A stretch of DNA of 64,000 nucleotides from Erwinia mallotivora (GCF_000590885.1 NZ_JFHN01000065.1:24943-88942); one strand, 5' to 3'; numbered from the stretch's first letter, positions 18,654-28,589 are shown. Notes: a model not told the origin generated them from the letters alone. Numbers and translations are program-made.

Positions 18654-18660
18654 ACAGATG

Positions 18661-18685
18661 CGGGGGACGCGGTTAAGGTCCCCCG
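18661..18685. terminator. Hairpin between convergent tetR-type gene and speC
   Basis: CGGGGGAC and GTCCCCCG form a perfect 8-bp stem with a 9-base loop, in the 38-base gap between two convergent stop codons. U-tracts are short. It probably serves both directions. Confidence 0.6.
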
Positions 18686-18691
18686 GCAACA

Positions 18692-20833
18692 CTACTTAAT
18701 CATATAGCCAAACAGCCGCTTCACGCCTTCAGCATCCGCCTCCGCGTAAACCCCCTGCAATTCCGGCGAGAAACCTGGCAGCAGGTTAAGCCCCTCCTCC
18801 AGCGCGAGAAAATAGCGTTGGACGGCTCCGCCCCAGACTTCTCCCGGCACCACACAGAGCACGCCCGGAGGATAAGGCAGCGCGCCTTCGGCAGCAATCC
18901 GCCCCTGCGCTTTGGCAATTGGCACCAGTTCAACGTTGCCACGGATAAACTCCATATTGGCATCCTGCGGGTTCATCACCACTTCAGGCAGGCTCTGCTG
19001 ACGGAACATCGCTTTTTGCAGATCCTTCACGCCATAGCTGACATAGAGCTGATGCATTTCCAGACAGAGACGGCGTAAGGTATAACCCGCGTAGCGTGCG
19101 GCGTTCTTACGGTAAATGGTGGGCAGTACATCGCTCAGCAACGCATCCTCCTGCAAATGTTGCTCAAACTGCGCCAGCTTCGCCACCAGATAAGCCATTT
19201 TCTCGCTGCTTTCTGCCGGGGTCAGCAGAAACAGAATCGAGTTCAGATCGCACTTTTCTGGCACCACACCATTCTCACGCAGATAGTTGGCGAGAATGGT
19301 TGCCGGTACGCCAAAATCAGCATACTGCCCGCTGGCAGCGTCAATGCCGGGCGTGGTCAGCAGCAGTTTGCAGGGATCAACCAGATACTGGTCTTGCTGG
19401 TAACCTGCAAAACCATGCCAGGCCGCATCCGGCTCAAAGCTAAAGTAACGCGGATCGGTAGCGATCACTTCGGTCGGCGTCTCCAGCCAACTTTTGCCAT
19501 CAACCTGGTCGGGAATAAACGGCTTGATCATCGAGCACTTTTCGAGGATCGCCTTACGTGTGGCAATGCCTAAGGTGACACATTCGTGCCATAAACGGCG
19601 TCCGGCCTCGCCCTGATGCATCCGGGCATTGACGTCCAGCGCCGCGAACAGCGGATAAAACGGGCTGGTTGACGCATGTAGCATAAAGGCATTATTCAGG
19701 CGTTTATGGCTACAAAAACGCTGCTGCCCCCGGATATGGTTATCTTTTTTGTGGATCTGCGAGGTCTGGGAAAAACCCGCCTGCTGCTTATGTACCGACT
19801 GGGTAACAAAAATACCGGGATCGTTTTCATTCAGCTCCAGCAGTAGAGGAGAGCAGGCCTGCATCACCGGAATAAACTGCTCATACCCCACCCACGCGGA
19901 GTCAAACAGAATGTAGTCACACAGATGGCCGATGCTGTCCAGCACCTTACGGGCGTTATAAACCGTGCCGTCATAGGTTCCCAGTTGGATAACCGCCAGC
20001 CGGAATGGGCGCGCATCTGCGGCACGTTCCGGTGCCGCCTTTTTGATCAGCTGGCGCACATACTCTTCATCAAAACAGTGCGCATCAATGCCGCCAATAA
20101 AGCCAAACGGATTACGTGCTGTTTCCAGATAAACCGGCGTTGCGCCAGCCTGAATCAGCGCGCCGTGATGGTTAGACTTATGATTGTTACGGTCAAACAG
20201 CACCAGATCGCCACGCGTCAGCAACGCGTTGGTCACCACCTTATTGGCACTGGAGGTGCCGTTCAGCACAAAATAGGTTTTGTCAGCATTAAACACCTTT
20301 GCCGCAAATTTCTGCGCGTGCTTGGCTGAACCTTCGTGAATGAGCAAATCACCCAGTTTGACATCGGCATTACACATATCGGCGCGGAAAATATTCTCAC
20401 CGAAGAAATCATAAAACTGACGTCCGGCCGGATGTTTTTTAAAGAAAGCCCCGCCCTGATGCCCTGGACAGGCAAAGGTACTGTTATCCATCGCCACATA
20501 TTTGGTCAGCGTATTAAAGAACGGTGGCAACAGGCCCGCCTGATAAGCGGAAGCTGCCGCTTCAAGACGGATGGCATCATCTGCTGCGCCGGTCAGCAGC
20601 CCGGTCACCTCAGGCAGATCTTTCGCCTGGTTCGGTGAATCAACGGAGATAAACACCGGCAGATTAAAACCGGTATGTCGCAGCAGCGACAGCATTCCGC
20701 TGCGCGAATCCGCCACGGAGACGCCCACCGCCGCCACATCAGTAAAATCAGTTTTTTCCAGCGTAACGACCTCACGGCCAGTCTGGAGGTGGAAAGCCAC
20801 GGTGGTGCTGGCTGCAATTTTTAAAGGTGTCAT
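18692..20833 (-). CDS. speC: Ornithine decarboxylase
   Basis: A 713-residue fold-type I PLP decarboxylase that makes putrescine from ornithine. It has the wing, core and C-terminal domains of the Orn/Lys/Arg decarboxylase family. The PLP lysine is K349 in 'SVHKQQAGFSQ'. 'STFACPGHQGGAFF' and 'PYPPGVLCVVPGE' are intact. I call speC over inducible speF because of its place just before tRNA-Phe, as in E. coli, and because no potE antiporter gene is adjacent. Confidence 0.93.
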   Translation of the reverse strand: MTPLKIAASTTVAFHLQTGREVVTLEKTDFTDVAAVGVSVADSRSGMLSLLRHTGFNLPVFISVDSPNQAKDLPEVTGLLTGAADDAIRLEAAASAYQAGLLPPFFNTLTKYVAMDNSTFACPGHQGGAFFKKHPAGRQFYDFFGENIFRADMCNADVKLGDLLIHEGSAKHAQKFAAKVFNADKTYFVLNGTSSANKVVTNALLTRGDLVLFDRNNHKSNHHGALIQAGATPVYLETARNPFGFIGGIDAHCFDEEYVRQLIKKAAPERAADARPFRLAVIQLGTYDGTVYNARKVLDSIGHLCDYILFDSAWVGYEQFIPVMQACSPLLLELNENDPGIFVTQSVHKQQAGFSQTSQIHKKDNHIRGQQRFCSHKRLNNAFMLHASTSPFYPLFAALDVNARMHQGEAGRRLWHECVTLGIATRKAILEKCSMIKPFIPDQVDGKSWLETPTEVIATDPRYFSFEPDAAWHGFAGYQQDQYLVDPCKLLLTTPGIDAASGQYADFGVPATILANYLRENGVVPEKCDLNSILFLLTPAESSEKMAYLVAKLAQFEQHLQEDALLSDVLPTIYRKNAARYAGYTLRRLCLEMHQLYVSYGVKDLQKAMFRQQSLPEVVMNPQDANMEFIRGNVELVPIAKAQGRIAAEGALPYPPGVLCVVPGEVWGGAVQRYFLALEEGLNLLPGFSPELQGVYAEADAEGVKRLFGYMIK

Positions 20834-21524
20834 AACACAAATCCTCAGGCGTCAAGGATGAGTGGGTGCCAGAGGCACAGCAATAGGCAAAGGCATTGAC
20901 CCTCGCCCGGCGAAAGGTGTCAGGGTGGCTCAGGGTTTGTAAGGTTCAGCCCGCACCAATAGACATCAGTAAAATCAGATTACCCTGCTTTTACTCATAG
21001 CCATAAGTCAGGCCAGTGAACGGCTCACCGCATGGTGAGAGATTTTTTCAACAAAAGGCCACAATTGCATCGGCAACTTTGCAACCTGATGTGACGGTGA
21101 TGGCGGCTGTGTGACAGCAGTGTGACTTGCATGGCAGCAACCCCGGATTGCAGTAAAGACGGCGGGCGTCAGAAAGTGCGCAATAATGGCACTTTTCCGG
21201 GGCAGGTTCAAGACGGACAGGAAATCAGCCGGGTTGAAAGCTGAATGATAATCAGTTGATTTATATGACGATAAAAGTGCCTTTCAGCTGATTATGATTA
21301 TCTTTTCGCGGAAAGATACAAATCGGTAGCAATTTGACGCCAGTAAACCCGATAAGCGGGTGAAATAACCACCAGCGCCGATAACGAACCCGTTTGAAAA
21401 TGAGAGGAAGGTGTAACTGGATTGCCTGTTTTAGCACCTGTTGATGGAAAAGAATGCAATCGCACCTGTTTTTGCAATAAAGCCGTTGACGCCTTTCAGA
21501 CACCAGGGTTTAATGCGCTCCGTT
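20834..21524. other. Long spacer between speC and tRNA-Phe
   Basis: A 691-base region with the speC promoter and leader read leftwards and the tRNA-Phe promoter read rightwards. No open frame has a good ribosome site or family features; I reject the minus-strand frame at 21008-21211. I could not pick out a leader peptide of the speFL type. Confidence 0.5.
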
Positions 21525-21600
21525 GCCCGGATAGCTCAGTCGGTAGAGCAGGGGATTGAAAATCCCCGTGTCCTTGGTTCGATTCCGAGTCCGGGCACCA
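21525..21600 (+). tRNA. pheV: tRNA-Phe (GAA)
   Basis: A 76-base cloverleaf. The acceptor stem GCCCGGA pairs with TCCGGGC, the anticodon loop reads TTGAAAA with anticodon GAA, the T-loop is GGTTCGATTCC, and the CCA end is encoded. It lies next to speC like E. coli pheV, a classical genomic-island attachment site. The foreign region begins at its 3' end. Confidence 0.98.
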
Positions 21601-21655
21601 CTATTTAGTTTCATGATGTCCCTGTAGGTCATGAAACGTTAGAAATCAGCAAGTT

Positions 21656-21694
21656 AAAAACCTGATGGTACTGAAAATTTCCATCAGGTTTTTT
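21656..21694 (+). terminator. Intrinsic terminator after tRNA-Phe
   Basis: AAAACCTGATGG pairs with CCATCAGGTTTT, followed by T residues. Being downstream of the att site it probably arrived with the island. A second hairpin, TTTCATGA...TCATGAAA, lies at about 21609-21636. Confidence 0.8.
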
Positions 21695-21760
21695 GACACC
21701 CAGAGTTTTTGGGGGCTTAATTGGGCGCCTGTTGGTTCGATAAACTCTGGAGCCCCCGCT

Positions 21761-23018
21761 ATTCCACTCACCGATACCGCCATCCACAACGCAAAACCGC
21801 TCGATAAACCTTACAAACTCAGCGACGCGCAGGGTTTGTACCTGCTGATTAAACCCAATGGCTCTAAGCTCCGGCAACTCAAGTACCGCTTTGGCGGCAG
21901 GGAGAAGAAGCTGGCGTTTGGCGCTTACCCGACCGTTACGTTGGCGAATGCGCGTAAGCGACGTGAAGAAGCCCGCTCGGTACTCAGCGCGGGTGATGAG
22001 CCGGGGGTGAAAAAGCAGCAGGAGAAACAGGCGAAGAAAAGTGGCAATACCTGCCCGTAAGTGGCTGGCAGGAAATATCCGCTGGACGGAGCATCACGCG
22101 GCGAAGATCCTGCGCTAACTGGAACTACACGTATTTCCGCTGATTGGCAAAATCCCCGTTGCCAACCTGAAAACCGCCGATCTGCTTATCCCGCTGCGTG
22201 TGGCGGAAAGAAAAGGCAATCTGGAGACTGCTGCACGCATTCAGCAGCGCACCACGGCGATCATGCGCTATGCAGTGCAGGAGGGACTTATTGCCAGCAA
22301 CCCTGCCAACAATCTGGCCGGAGCCATTGCGCCGCCGCCAAAAAACCACGACCCAGCCCTGCCGCTGGAGAAGCTGCCGGAGTTGCTGGAGCATCTGGAG
22401 GGCTATTCCGGCAGGCTGTTAACCCGTCTGGCGGTACAGCTTAACCTGCTGATCTTTATCCGCTCCAGCGAGCTGCGCTTTGCCCGCTGGACGGAGATCG
22501 ATCTGGATGGCGCAATGTGGACTATCCCCGCCCAGCGTAAGCCGATCCCCGGCGTGCGTTATTCAGAGTGTGGCGCAAAGATGAAAACGCCGCATCTGGT
22601 GCCGCTGTCAAAACAGGCAGTCACGGTGCTAAAACAGTTGAAGCTGCTGTCCGGCAACGTTGAATTGCTGTTTCCCGGTGACCACGATCCGCGTAAGCCG
22701 ATGAGTGAGAACACCATCAACAAGGCGCTACGGGTGATGGGCTATGACACAAAAGTGGATATCTGCGGCCACGGCTTTCGCACCATGGCCTGTAGCGCGC
22801 TGATTGAGTCCGGGCGTTGGTCAAAAGATGCCGTGGAACGGCAGATGAGCCATCAGGAGCGTAACAACGTGCGTGCCGCGTATATCCACAAGGCGGAATA
22901 CCTCGACGAGCGCACGCAGATGATGCAGTGGTGGTCGGACTATCTCGACGCCTGTCGGCAGAAATTTATCCCGCCGTATCGGTATGACAGGCAGGTTCAG
23001 GCCGTCTGCGCCAGTTAA
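21761..23018 (+). pseudogene. P4-type tyrosine integrase, inactivated
   Basis: About 420 codons of a P4-like site-specific integrase reading out from tRNA-Phe. The N-terminal arm-binding part ('LSDAQGLYLLIKPNGSK') is in one frame and the catalytic part in another, with a frame change near 22050 and a TAA inside the reconstructed frame near 22116. An ATT stands where the homologous ATG would be. Catalytic residues survive in the 3' part: Arg in 'SSELRFARW', the box II 'HGFRTMA', and Tyr in 'AAYIHKAEY'. The island can therefore probably not excise unaided. Confidence 0.88.
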
Positions 23019-23033
23019 CGAGTAACGCCGGAA

Positions 23034-23061
23034 AGCAGATCTCAGCGGATCTGCTTTTTTA
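23034..23061 (+). terminator. Intrinsic terminator after the integrase pseudogene
   Basis: AGCAGATC-TCAGCG-GATCTGCT followed by six T residues, 16 bases after the integrase stop. Confidence 0.85.
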
Positions 23062-23234
23062 TTTGAGCCAGCACCAAAATCCATTTCGCTGCGCCAGCTC
23101 CCCTCTGGTTAAACGTCGATCTGCACCAGTTACAGCCTTTTCAGCCCTTTGGCCTTTTCCGGGCTGGCGCTGTTACCCTTAGCGCCCCTTACCCTTCAGC
23201 CTTTTGCTTTTCATGATTGCACCAGAACAGGAAA

Positions 23235-24114
23235 TTATTCCTCCTCCCGTCGCCCGTAAACCTGCTTCAACCAGCGCCCACGCCCGTCACCGTGGCCTAA
23301 ATCCATCGCGGTCAGCGCCAGCGCTTCCTTATCGCTGAATCCCTATGCCAGATAGCGGCGGATATCGTCCTGCGCCCAGGCGTAACGCAGTGAATGCGGG
23401 GTGTAAGCCCCCGTCAGACCGGCCTTTGCAATCTCCCCCGCCAGTAGTTCATCGCTTTCTGGAGGTTAGGTTGATCGATCAGTCTACCGTCACGTTGCTC
23501 TGCGACAGATAAGGCATTATCCAGCGCTTTTTTAACTGCGCCAGCATCTTGTATTTCGGTCTCGCGCGAGCGCTTACCTTTGGTGCCGAACACCACTTTC
23601 AGCCGGGTTTCGCCGCGCTCCAGCGCCTGCTTCCATGTTTTCAGTGACTGACAGCACTGCACCGCCTCCTGAGAGCCCAGCCCCATCAGCCTTGCCAGTT
23701 CCAGCGTTGCCGCCAGCCCGGCGTCTTTCTCGCGGGCGGCTTGCAGCACCTGCTGGAAGTATTCCGGCGTGATGGCCCGGTTGGTGCCGTTACGGGATGC
23801 GCCAGCGAGCCCTAACGATTTATTAGTCAGCCGTCCATGTTCCGCCACCTGCTTACGCCCGGCCTGTTGCAGCACACCGCGCAGCGCGGCCATTTCATTT
23901 TGCAGCGTCCGTTACCGATCTCCTGCGCCAGCCGCGCCTGAATATAGCATTCGATATGGCGAACCTTGATCTGCTCCACCCGCTGGATCTGGATATTCAG
24001 CGCGCGTAAATGCCGGCTGAACCGCTGCGCAATATGAATGCGGTCATCCACCGTTTTAAAACTGCCGCCCTCTTTCTTCGCCAGCGCCTTCATTTCACCG
24101 CTTAATTTGCCCAT
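23235..24114 (-). pseudogene. Second integrase (SAM-like N-domain/Integrase_1 type), inactivated
   Basis: Three fragments in different frames spell one integrase of a family distinct from the first. The N-terminal part begins 'MGKLSGEMKALAKKEGG' with a GGGGGAG ribosome site. The middle (about 23414-23893) has 'LARLMGLGSQEAVQ', where R-to-Q-like changes replace a usual box. The C-terminal part has 'TPHSLRYAW', an in-frame TAG, then 'LGHGDGRGRWLKQVYG', the box with the active tyrosine. Frame changes lie near 23900 and 23415. It is read towards the first integrase. Confidence 0.78.
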
Positions 24115-24144
24115 AGCTCCCCCTTGCAGCTTGATAAAAAGCAC

Positions 24145-25038
24145 AATCTGGCCCCGGCGTATGCTTTGTGGCTGCGCCAGAACGATACCTTCACGCCGGG
24201 GTAACAGGCTGTTGAGGTATAGGGAGTTTCAGACTGTACGCGGTACAGGCTGCCTGCGTGAGCAGGAAATTCTCCGGGGCGTTATGCCCCCCTCGGTATC
24301 GATCTTTTTCTCCTTTTCTGAACCGACAGCAGCCTGAAAGCAGCGTGTCAGTGTGGGGGATTGAGGGCGCAGGCCAGACTTTCCGTGGCTTGCGTCGGCG
24401 TGGTGGAACGGCGTCACTTGCGCCCGTAATACGGCACTCAAGTGACGCCCGGTAAGGTGTCGTGCCCTGAAAGAGCACATTCTGGTGCAGGTTTACGGTC
24501 ACGTGGCAGCAAAGCCTTGCGGCAATGCAGGCCTCAGCCCGTAACGTAAAAGGCGCTGATGTGGCAGCAGGTGCAGGATTTACCGGAAAGTTTCCGGCGC
24601 GGTGCAGCATTGACCAAAGACCTGGCGCAGGTAAAAGGCGCTGAAATTCAGCAGGTGTAAGCGAGCCGTTAAATCGGGTGATTTCCGGTTGGGTGGAATG
24701 ACAGCCGATGAACTGGCGCAGTGAAGGAATGTATCTGAGCCTCCGCCGCGATGTTCTGTGACCCGGTGTTTACAGAGGTCTGCACCGGTAAAGGGATCAA
24801 CCGTCCTGACGGAACTGCTTCTTTCAGGTTGCGAAGCAAAGGGCGCTGTCGACGACAGCATAGAGCAGGGGGAAGATTACACCCGGTTTTCGCGGATGAA
24901 AAGGGGAAACCTTTTTTCCGGAAATTGAGTTGTTTGTGGATTTTTTCGCGATTTTATGAATGGCAGTCTGCCGCGCTTCGCTTGTCTTCTCCCGATCTTC
25001 CGCCAGCATAAGCTGACAGAAGATCGGGAGAGTCTGTT
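24145..25038. other. Degenerate region of the satellite-like island
   Basis: About 890 bases without a convincing intact gene. A 14-base direct repeat GTAAAAGGCGCTGA occurs at 24546 and 24631, each followed by CAGCAGGTG after 6-8 bases. Open frames exist on both strands (for example minus 24191-24610 and plus 24751-25011) and their composition recalls the overlapping ash/Icd-like ORFs of P4-type satellites, but I cannot support a product. Confidence 0.4.
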
Positions 25039-25254
25039 TTAACGTGGTCTGAGATAACGGGAAGGCCAGATTTGCTCTGGCGCAATACCCAACGCTTCGG
25101 CGATCAGCCTCTCACCTTTGGGCCAGTGCCTGATCAGCGCATTTGCCAGCGTGGAGGATGCCAGCCCTGAGCTGCGGGAAACCGCAGACAGCGACGTTCC
25201 GCGCTTTTTCAGCGCTGCAATTATGTCGGCAGAATGCCAGTCCGGTTGCATCAT
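25039..25254 (-). CDS. Ner/Nlp-like helix-turn-helix regulator
   Basis: A 71-residue DNA-binding protein of the Mu Ner / SfsB family. The layout 'DWHSADIIAALKKRGTSLSAVSR' then 'LASSTLANALIR..WPKGERLIAEALG..PEQIWPSRY' is the family's full-length pattern. Such proteins repress early phage promoters. It overlaps the 3' end of the preceding gene by 4 bases (ATGA), so the two are co-translated. It is probably a regulator of the satellite-type element from which the island derives. Confidence 0.85.
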   Translation of the reverse strand: MMQPDWHSADIIAALKKRGTSLSAVSRSSGLASSTLANALIRHWPKGERLIAEALGIAPEQIWPSRYLRPR

Positions 25255-25712
25255 GCCGCCACCCCGTCAATAAACTTCACACCGTCGGCGGTGCGTAGCC
25301 AACGCGGGGCTTTCATTTCCGCCGCAAAGTAGTTGATCAGGTCATACAGCAGCCAGCTAAGGAATTTCTCCGTTTCTGAGGAAAACCCCTGCCCCGCCAG
25401 CGTCTGCGTCAGGGCAAGGCAATAACTACAAAGCTCGGTGCATTCGGGCCCAAATTGAGGGGAGTTTGTCGGAAGAGTATCAACGGTCAGGCTTTCAACA
25501 AGATGGGGCGGGACGGGGTCTAACAGCGTGGGCTTGAGCAGCGTCAAAGCGGCGTTGATCCTGCCGAAAAGCGCCATTTTTAACGCTAGATCTTTACTTT
25601 CAATCAGGGTTTCGGCGAAGTTTTCGCAGTGGCTGGCAAGGATAGTGAAGTCCGTGGCGGCATTGAAGGGAACTGCAAGTAACGGGTGTGTCTGGATTGG
25701 GGTAGTAGCCAT
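25251..25712 (-). CDS. Hypothetical phage-satellite protein
   Basis: A 153-residue acidic, helical protein that I do not recognise. The start MATTPIQTHPLLAVPF is set by a GGAGG ribosome site 8 bases upstream at 25721-25725; an in-frame ATG further upstream at 25766 lacks one. No membrane segment or nucleotide motif is visible. Its coupling to the Ner-like gene and the adjacent ash-like ORF suggest a P4-type satellite accessory role. Confidence 0.6.
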   Translation of the reverse strand: MATTPIQTHPLLAVPFNAATDFTILASHCENFAETLIESKDLALKMALFGRINAALTLLKPTLLDPVPPHLVESLTVDTLPTNSPQFGPECTELCSYCLALTQTLAGQGFSSETEKFLSWLLYDLINYFAAEMKAPRWLRTADGVKFIDGVAA

Positions 25713-25768
25713 GATGGCAGCCTCCAGTAAGTGATTGTTTGTTTGAACCACCACCGAAGAGACCAATC

Positions 25769-26017
25769 TTACGGGTGGTGGAACCGGACGGAGTTGGTCT
25801 TACCGGCCTTACTGGACACCGGCGCGTCTTGCGACGCCTCCGCCCGGCCCACCATTGAGATGCAACCGGATGAACGACATAAAAAAGACGCAAAGCGCGT
25901 CATATGTCGCCAGTAAGGAATATCTTCAGGAGACCAATCCCGGCACCTGAATTTGCAGGTGCTAAGAAAAGATCCCGCGTTTGGTTTTGCCAGACAAGGA
26001 ATTTTCGGGGGGCCCAT
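25769..26017 (-). CDS. ash-family-like ORF
   Basis: An 82-residue frame ending 'SMVGRAEASQDAPVSSKAGK', then a short basic tail. This is the recurring signature of the 'ash' proteins of P4-like satellites and prophages (Mu-immunity-type designation, function poorly understood). The exact start is uncertain, since members often begin internally and overlap the next gene. Placement directly upstream of the two satellite genes fits. Confidence 0.45.
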   Translation of the reverse strand: MGPPKIPCLAKPNAGSFLSTCKFRCRDWSPEDIPYWRHMTRFASFLCRSSGCISMVGRAEASQDAPVSSKAGKTNSVRFHHP

Positions 26018-26154
26018 TACACTTATCTGAACAATAATGCCGGCAGAAAAACAGTGACTGAATTTGCCTCAATACAAAAACACGACCATCTCAATTAATT
26101 GTTATTCAAAGCAAAGATTGAATCATCAGATGAAATCGCCTACGATAGCGGAAG

Positions 26155-26376
26155 CCATCCCCCCGGGATCCTTAGCCTCTACACGATAGTCACGCTCGTA
26201 CGAGGTGTGCGGGGCTCGCCGACAGCTTGTCGGCGTCGAAAGAAAGGAGCCCGGTATGAAACAGAAAACTGTGCTGGTTCACCAGTATCTGCGTTTCCGT
26301 TTTGGTCGCTGGGAGCACGTGTGTCAGCACATGCGCTCTTTGCCGAACTGCTAACGGTTAATCCCGGGGGGGATGG
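26155..26376. repeat. Long-range inverted repeat enclosing a small ORF
   Basis: CCATCCCCCCGGGAT at 26155-26169 pairs with ATCCCGGGGGGGATGG at 26361-26376; the only mismatch is one extra G in the G-run. Between them lie a perfect palindrome CTCGTACGAG (26195-26204), a 7-bp hairpin GCCGACA-GCT-TGTCGGC (26218-26234), and a 32-codon ORF. A transcript could fold back 5' to 3'. Confidence 0.65.
26256..26354 (+). CDS. Small basic peptide inside the inverted repeat
   Basis: A 32-codon ORF starting MKQKTVLVHQYLRFRFGRW and ending PNC, with a strong AAGGAG ribosome site 6 bases before the ATG. It is rich in Arg, His and aromatic residues, with no membrane segment. The hairpin at 26218-26234 lies just upstream of the ribosome site. 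I recognise it only vaguely as a type of small ORF seen in enterobacterial prophage-like regions and assign no function. Confidence 0.5.
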   Translation: MKQKTVLVHQYLRFRFGRWEHVCQHMRSLPNC

Positions 26377-26393
26377 TCCTCTTCTATTGTTAA

Positions 26394-28589
26394 TTAGGCC
26401 GCTTGTGTCGTCTTTTCCATCATTGATGTGTAATGTTCTTCATCTTTCGCTGCCTCGAATACTTTCTTAAACCAGGCAAGATAACGTTCAACCGAAGCCC
26501 CCTCATGAAGAGAGATATTGCGGGCATCCTGGTGAGAATGTCGATTCAGGTAACGAGCAAATATACGGAAACCAGGTTCACCCTCAGGTCCGCTAGCCAG
26601 TGTTTCAAGCGCCCGGTGAAGCGTTTCACTTTTCCCCGAAAAACCAAAGTAGTACTCAAGTATTTGCCGCATCGTATTTGGGATCACCACACTGGCAATG
26701 TCATCTTTTTGGGCGTGGCGTAAGACATACCAGAGAGCCTGATAGTCGTTCAGTAATTCTTTTTCGGAAACAAGAGAAGCAGAACTATGTAAGGATTTGG
26801 ATACCCGATAAAGCGTCCATTCTGGTGGACAAGAACCCGCTGCTCTTTTCTTCCGTTCCGCAGAAAGCAGTAACTCCTGAAAGAAAAACAGGCTGTGCGT
26901 CAGAATAATCACTTTCTCAGCAATTCTGGCACGTATAACCTGATGCTGGATCAACGATGCTATTTCAAAAACATAGTTTTGCGACAGGCTGGATATAGGA
27001 TCATCAATAACAATTAAACGTTTTCGTTGGTCATTGTCATCACGACTTTTCCTCCCTGTGCAAGTCTCCAGAAAATAGAGAAAAGCAATCAGCGTTTTTT
27101 CACCTTCACTCAGACTACCAAAAACAGGCGTATCGCTGTTTTCACCTTCCCGTACCAGACGATAATCATCCCGATCGTCATAGGGAGCAATGCGGAATCC
27201 AGTGATCCCAAGGCTATCCAAACTGTGATTAATACGTTCAATCGTTTCCTGCGTATTGACGATCAGGCTGGATTTATCGCGAATGGTTGCGTTCAAAGTA
27301 TCAAGCTGGGCCGTAATTTCATCCCGAGACACCGTTAATTTTGCTAATTTTTCAGCAAGTTCTGCTAGTTGTTCATCATGGTTAATTATCATATCGGTAG
27401 CCAGCTTTCGGATATGACCAAGTAACCTCTGTTTCAGTCTTACCCGCTCAGTCTGATAATTTTCAGCCTTTCGGTTATGTTCGCTTATTACTGCATTAAT
27501 ACTGGCGATCTGCACAGAGACATTGCCAGCCAGAGCAGAAAGATCCTTAACAGCAATCGACGTAGAGGGTGATGTTAATTTCTCATCGATATGCAATTTA
27601 TTTCTTTGATAGGCCTGCTCCAGTTCAAGCAAACAGAGATAAACAGGATGTTCCTGATCAACTAACGGACACGCTTTTATTAACTGCCGCATATGTTCGG
27701 GTTTATCGTGCCAGAGTTGATATCGTGCCTGAAGTTCCCGCAACTGGCCCATCGCGGCTTCCCATGAGGTATCAAAAAGGGCAGTGATTTCCTGTTGAAG
27801 TTGCCAGGCATCTATCGGCGTTTGACAAAATGGGCAAATGTCATCGCTCAGCCACTGCTGTCCATTCCTCACCCAGTCAATGTTGCCCAATTGGTTAATT
27901 GCGGCAGCAAGACGGCTATCACCTGCTGGAATAAGAGGTTGCATCAATAGCGCAATATCATTGTCATTCAAAGGGGATGCTGGCAATGCTTCGAGCAAAG
28001 CGTGAGGGTTGCCTTTACTGGCCTCAAGTCGGTGTAGTTCTTCGGTTAATTCCTGCGTCGAAGTATCTTCAACTTCAGTGTGTTCAAGGATGGTCTGAAA
28101 AAGTTTGTCGGTCTGTTTAGTTCCAGACATCAAATCCCATAAATCTGTTTTTCTGATTTCTGCGGTAGAACTATAAATCTGTTTTGCGGAGCCATTTTTA
28201 ATACTTTCTTCCATGCCCTCAACGTCGCGTTTTTGCACGTCCAAAGCATCACGCCGGGCAAACAAAACTTTACTCTCCGCTTCCAGAGCATCTATTTCAG
28301 TTTTAATTTCTGCATTTTCACTATTTAAAGTGAAAATGCCCGGCTGAGAAGGTTGGCTGAAAATATCGTCTACATACTCCTGATTAAACACTAAGTAGTT
28401 CATATCCAGTGGAGGCCGCAGGCTGCACTGGCTGTAATCTGGACGACCATGCTTATAAAAGTAACCAGAAACGGTTGATTTTCCTGAGCCGTTTTGTCCA
28501 TAGATAAGAGTGACATACTTACTCAAGTCGAACTCCACTGGCCTTTCGCCCTGATAACTGCGAACGCCGTGGATGGAGAGAATGCTCAT
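26394..28589 (-). CDS. rloC: RloC-like AAA_13 ATPase / anticodon nuclease
   Basis: A 731-residue ABC-type ATPase: Walker A 'GQNGSGKST' (31-39), a long coiled coil with a CPFC motif (252-255) like the Rad50/RloC zinc hook, the signature 'GSLSEGEKTLIAF', and Walker B 'LIVIDDPISSLS'. The C-terminus carries R641-x3-E645 ('MRQILEYYF') and 'ARYLNRHSH' (R679, H684, H686). This resembles the Arg-Glu-His triad of PrrC/RloC anticodon nucleases, and 'RYLNRH' also fits a HEPN Rx4-6H motif. RloC cuts tRNA after phage-induced DNA damage, causing abortive infection. No hsd restriction genes are linked, which suits RloC over PrrC. It is transcribed divergently from the AbiE pair. Confidence 0.72.
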   Translation of the reverse strand: MSILSIHGVRSYQGERPVEFDLSKYVTLIYGQNGSGKSTVSGYFYKHGRPDYSQCSLRPPLDMNYLVFNQEYVDDIFSQPSQPGIFTLNSENAEIKTEIDALEAESKVLFARRDALDVQKRDVEGMEESIKNGSAKQIYSSTAEIRKTDLWDLMSGTKQTDKLFQTILEHTEVEDTSTQELTEELHRLEASKGNPHALLEALPASPLNDNDIALLMQPLIPAGDSRLAAAINQLGNIDWVRNGQQWLSDDICPFCQTPIDAWQLQQEITALFDTSWEAAMGQLRELQARYQLWHDKPEHMRQLIKACPLVDQEHPVYLCLLELEQAYQRNKLHIDEKLTSPSTSIAVKDLSALAGNVSVQIASINAVISEHNRKAENYQTERVRLKQRLLGHIRKLATDMIINHDEQLAELAEKLAKLTVSRDEITAQLDTLNATIRDKSSLIVNTQETIERINHSLDSLGITGFRIAPYDDRDDYRLVREGENSDTPVFGSLSEGEKTLIAFLYFLETCTGRKSRDDNDQRKRLIVIDDPISSLSQNYVFEIASLIQHQVIRARIAEKVIILTHSLFFFQELLLSAERKKRAAGSCPPEWTLYRVSKSLHSSASLVSEKELLNDYQALWYVLRHAQKDDIASVVIPNTMRQILEYYFGFSGKSETLHRALETLASGPEGEPGFRIFARYLNRHSHQDARNISLHEGASVERYLAWFKKVFEAAKDEEHYTSMMEKTTQAA

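Noticed and set aside
21008..21211. 67-codon minus-strand frame upstream of speC
   Set aside because: No ribosome site, and it does not resemble the SpeFL leader peptide.
24546..24644. Two 14-base direct repeats as possible replication iterons or CRISPR
   Set aside because: Only two copies, no regular spacing and no rep or cas gene.
26155..26376. Possible retron msr-msd because of terminal inverted repeats
   Set aside because: No reverse transcriptase is nearby, and a strong ORF with ribosome site lies inside.
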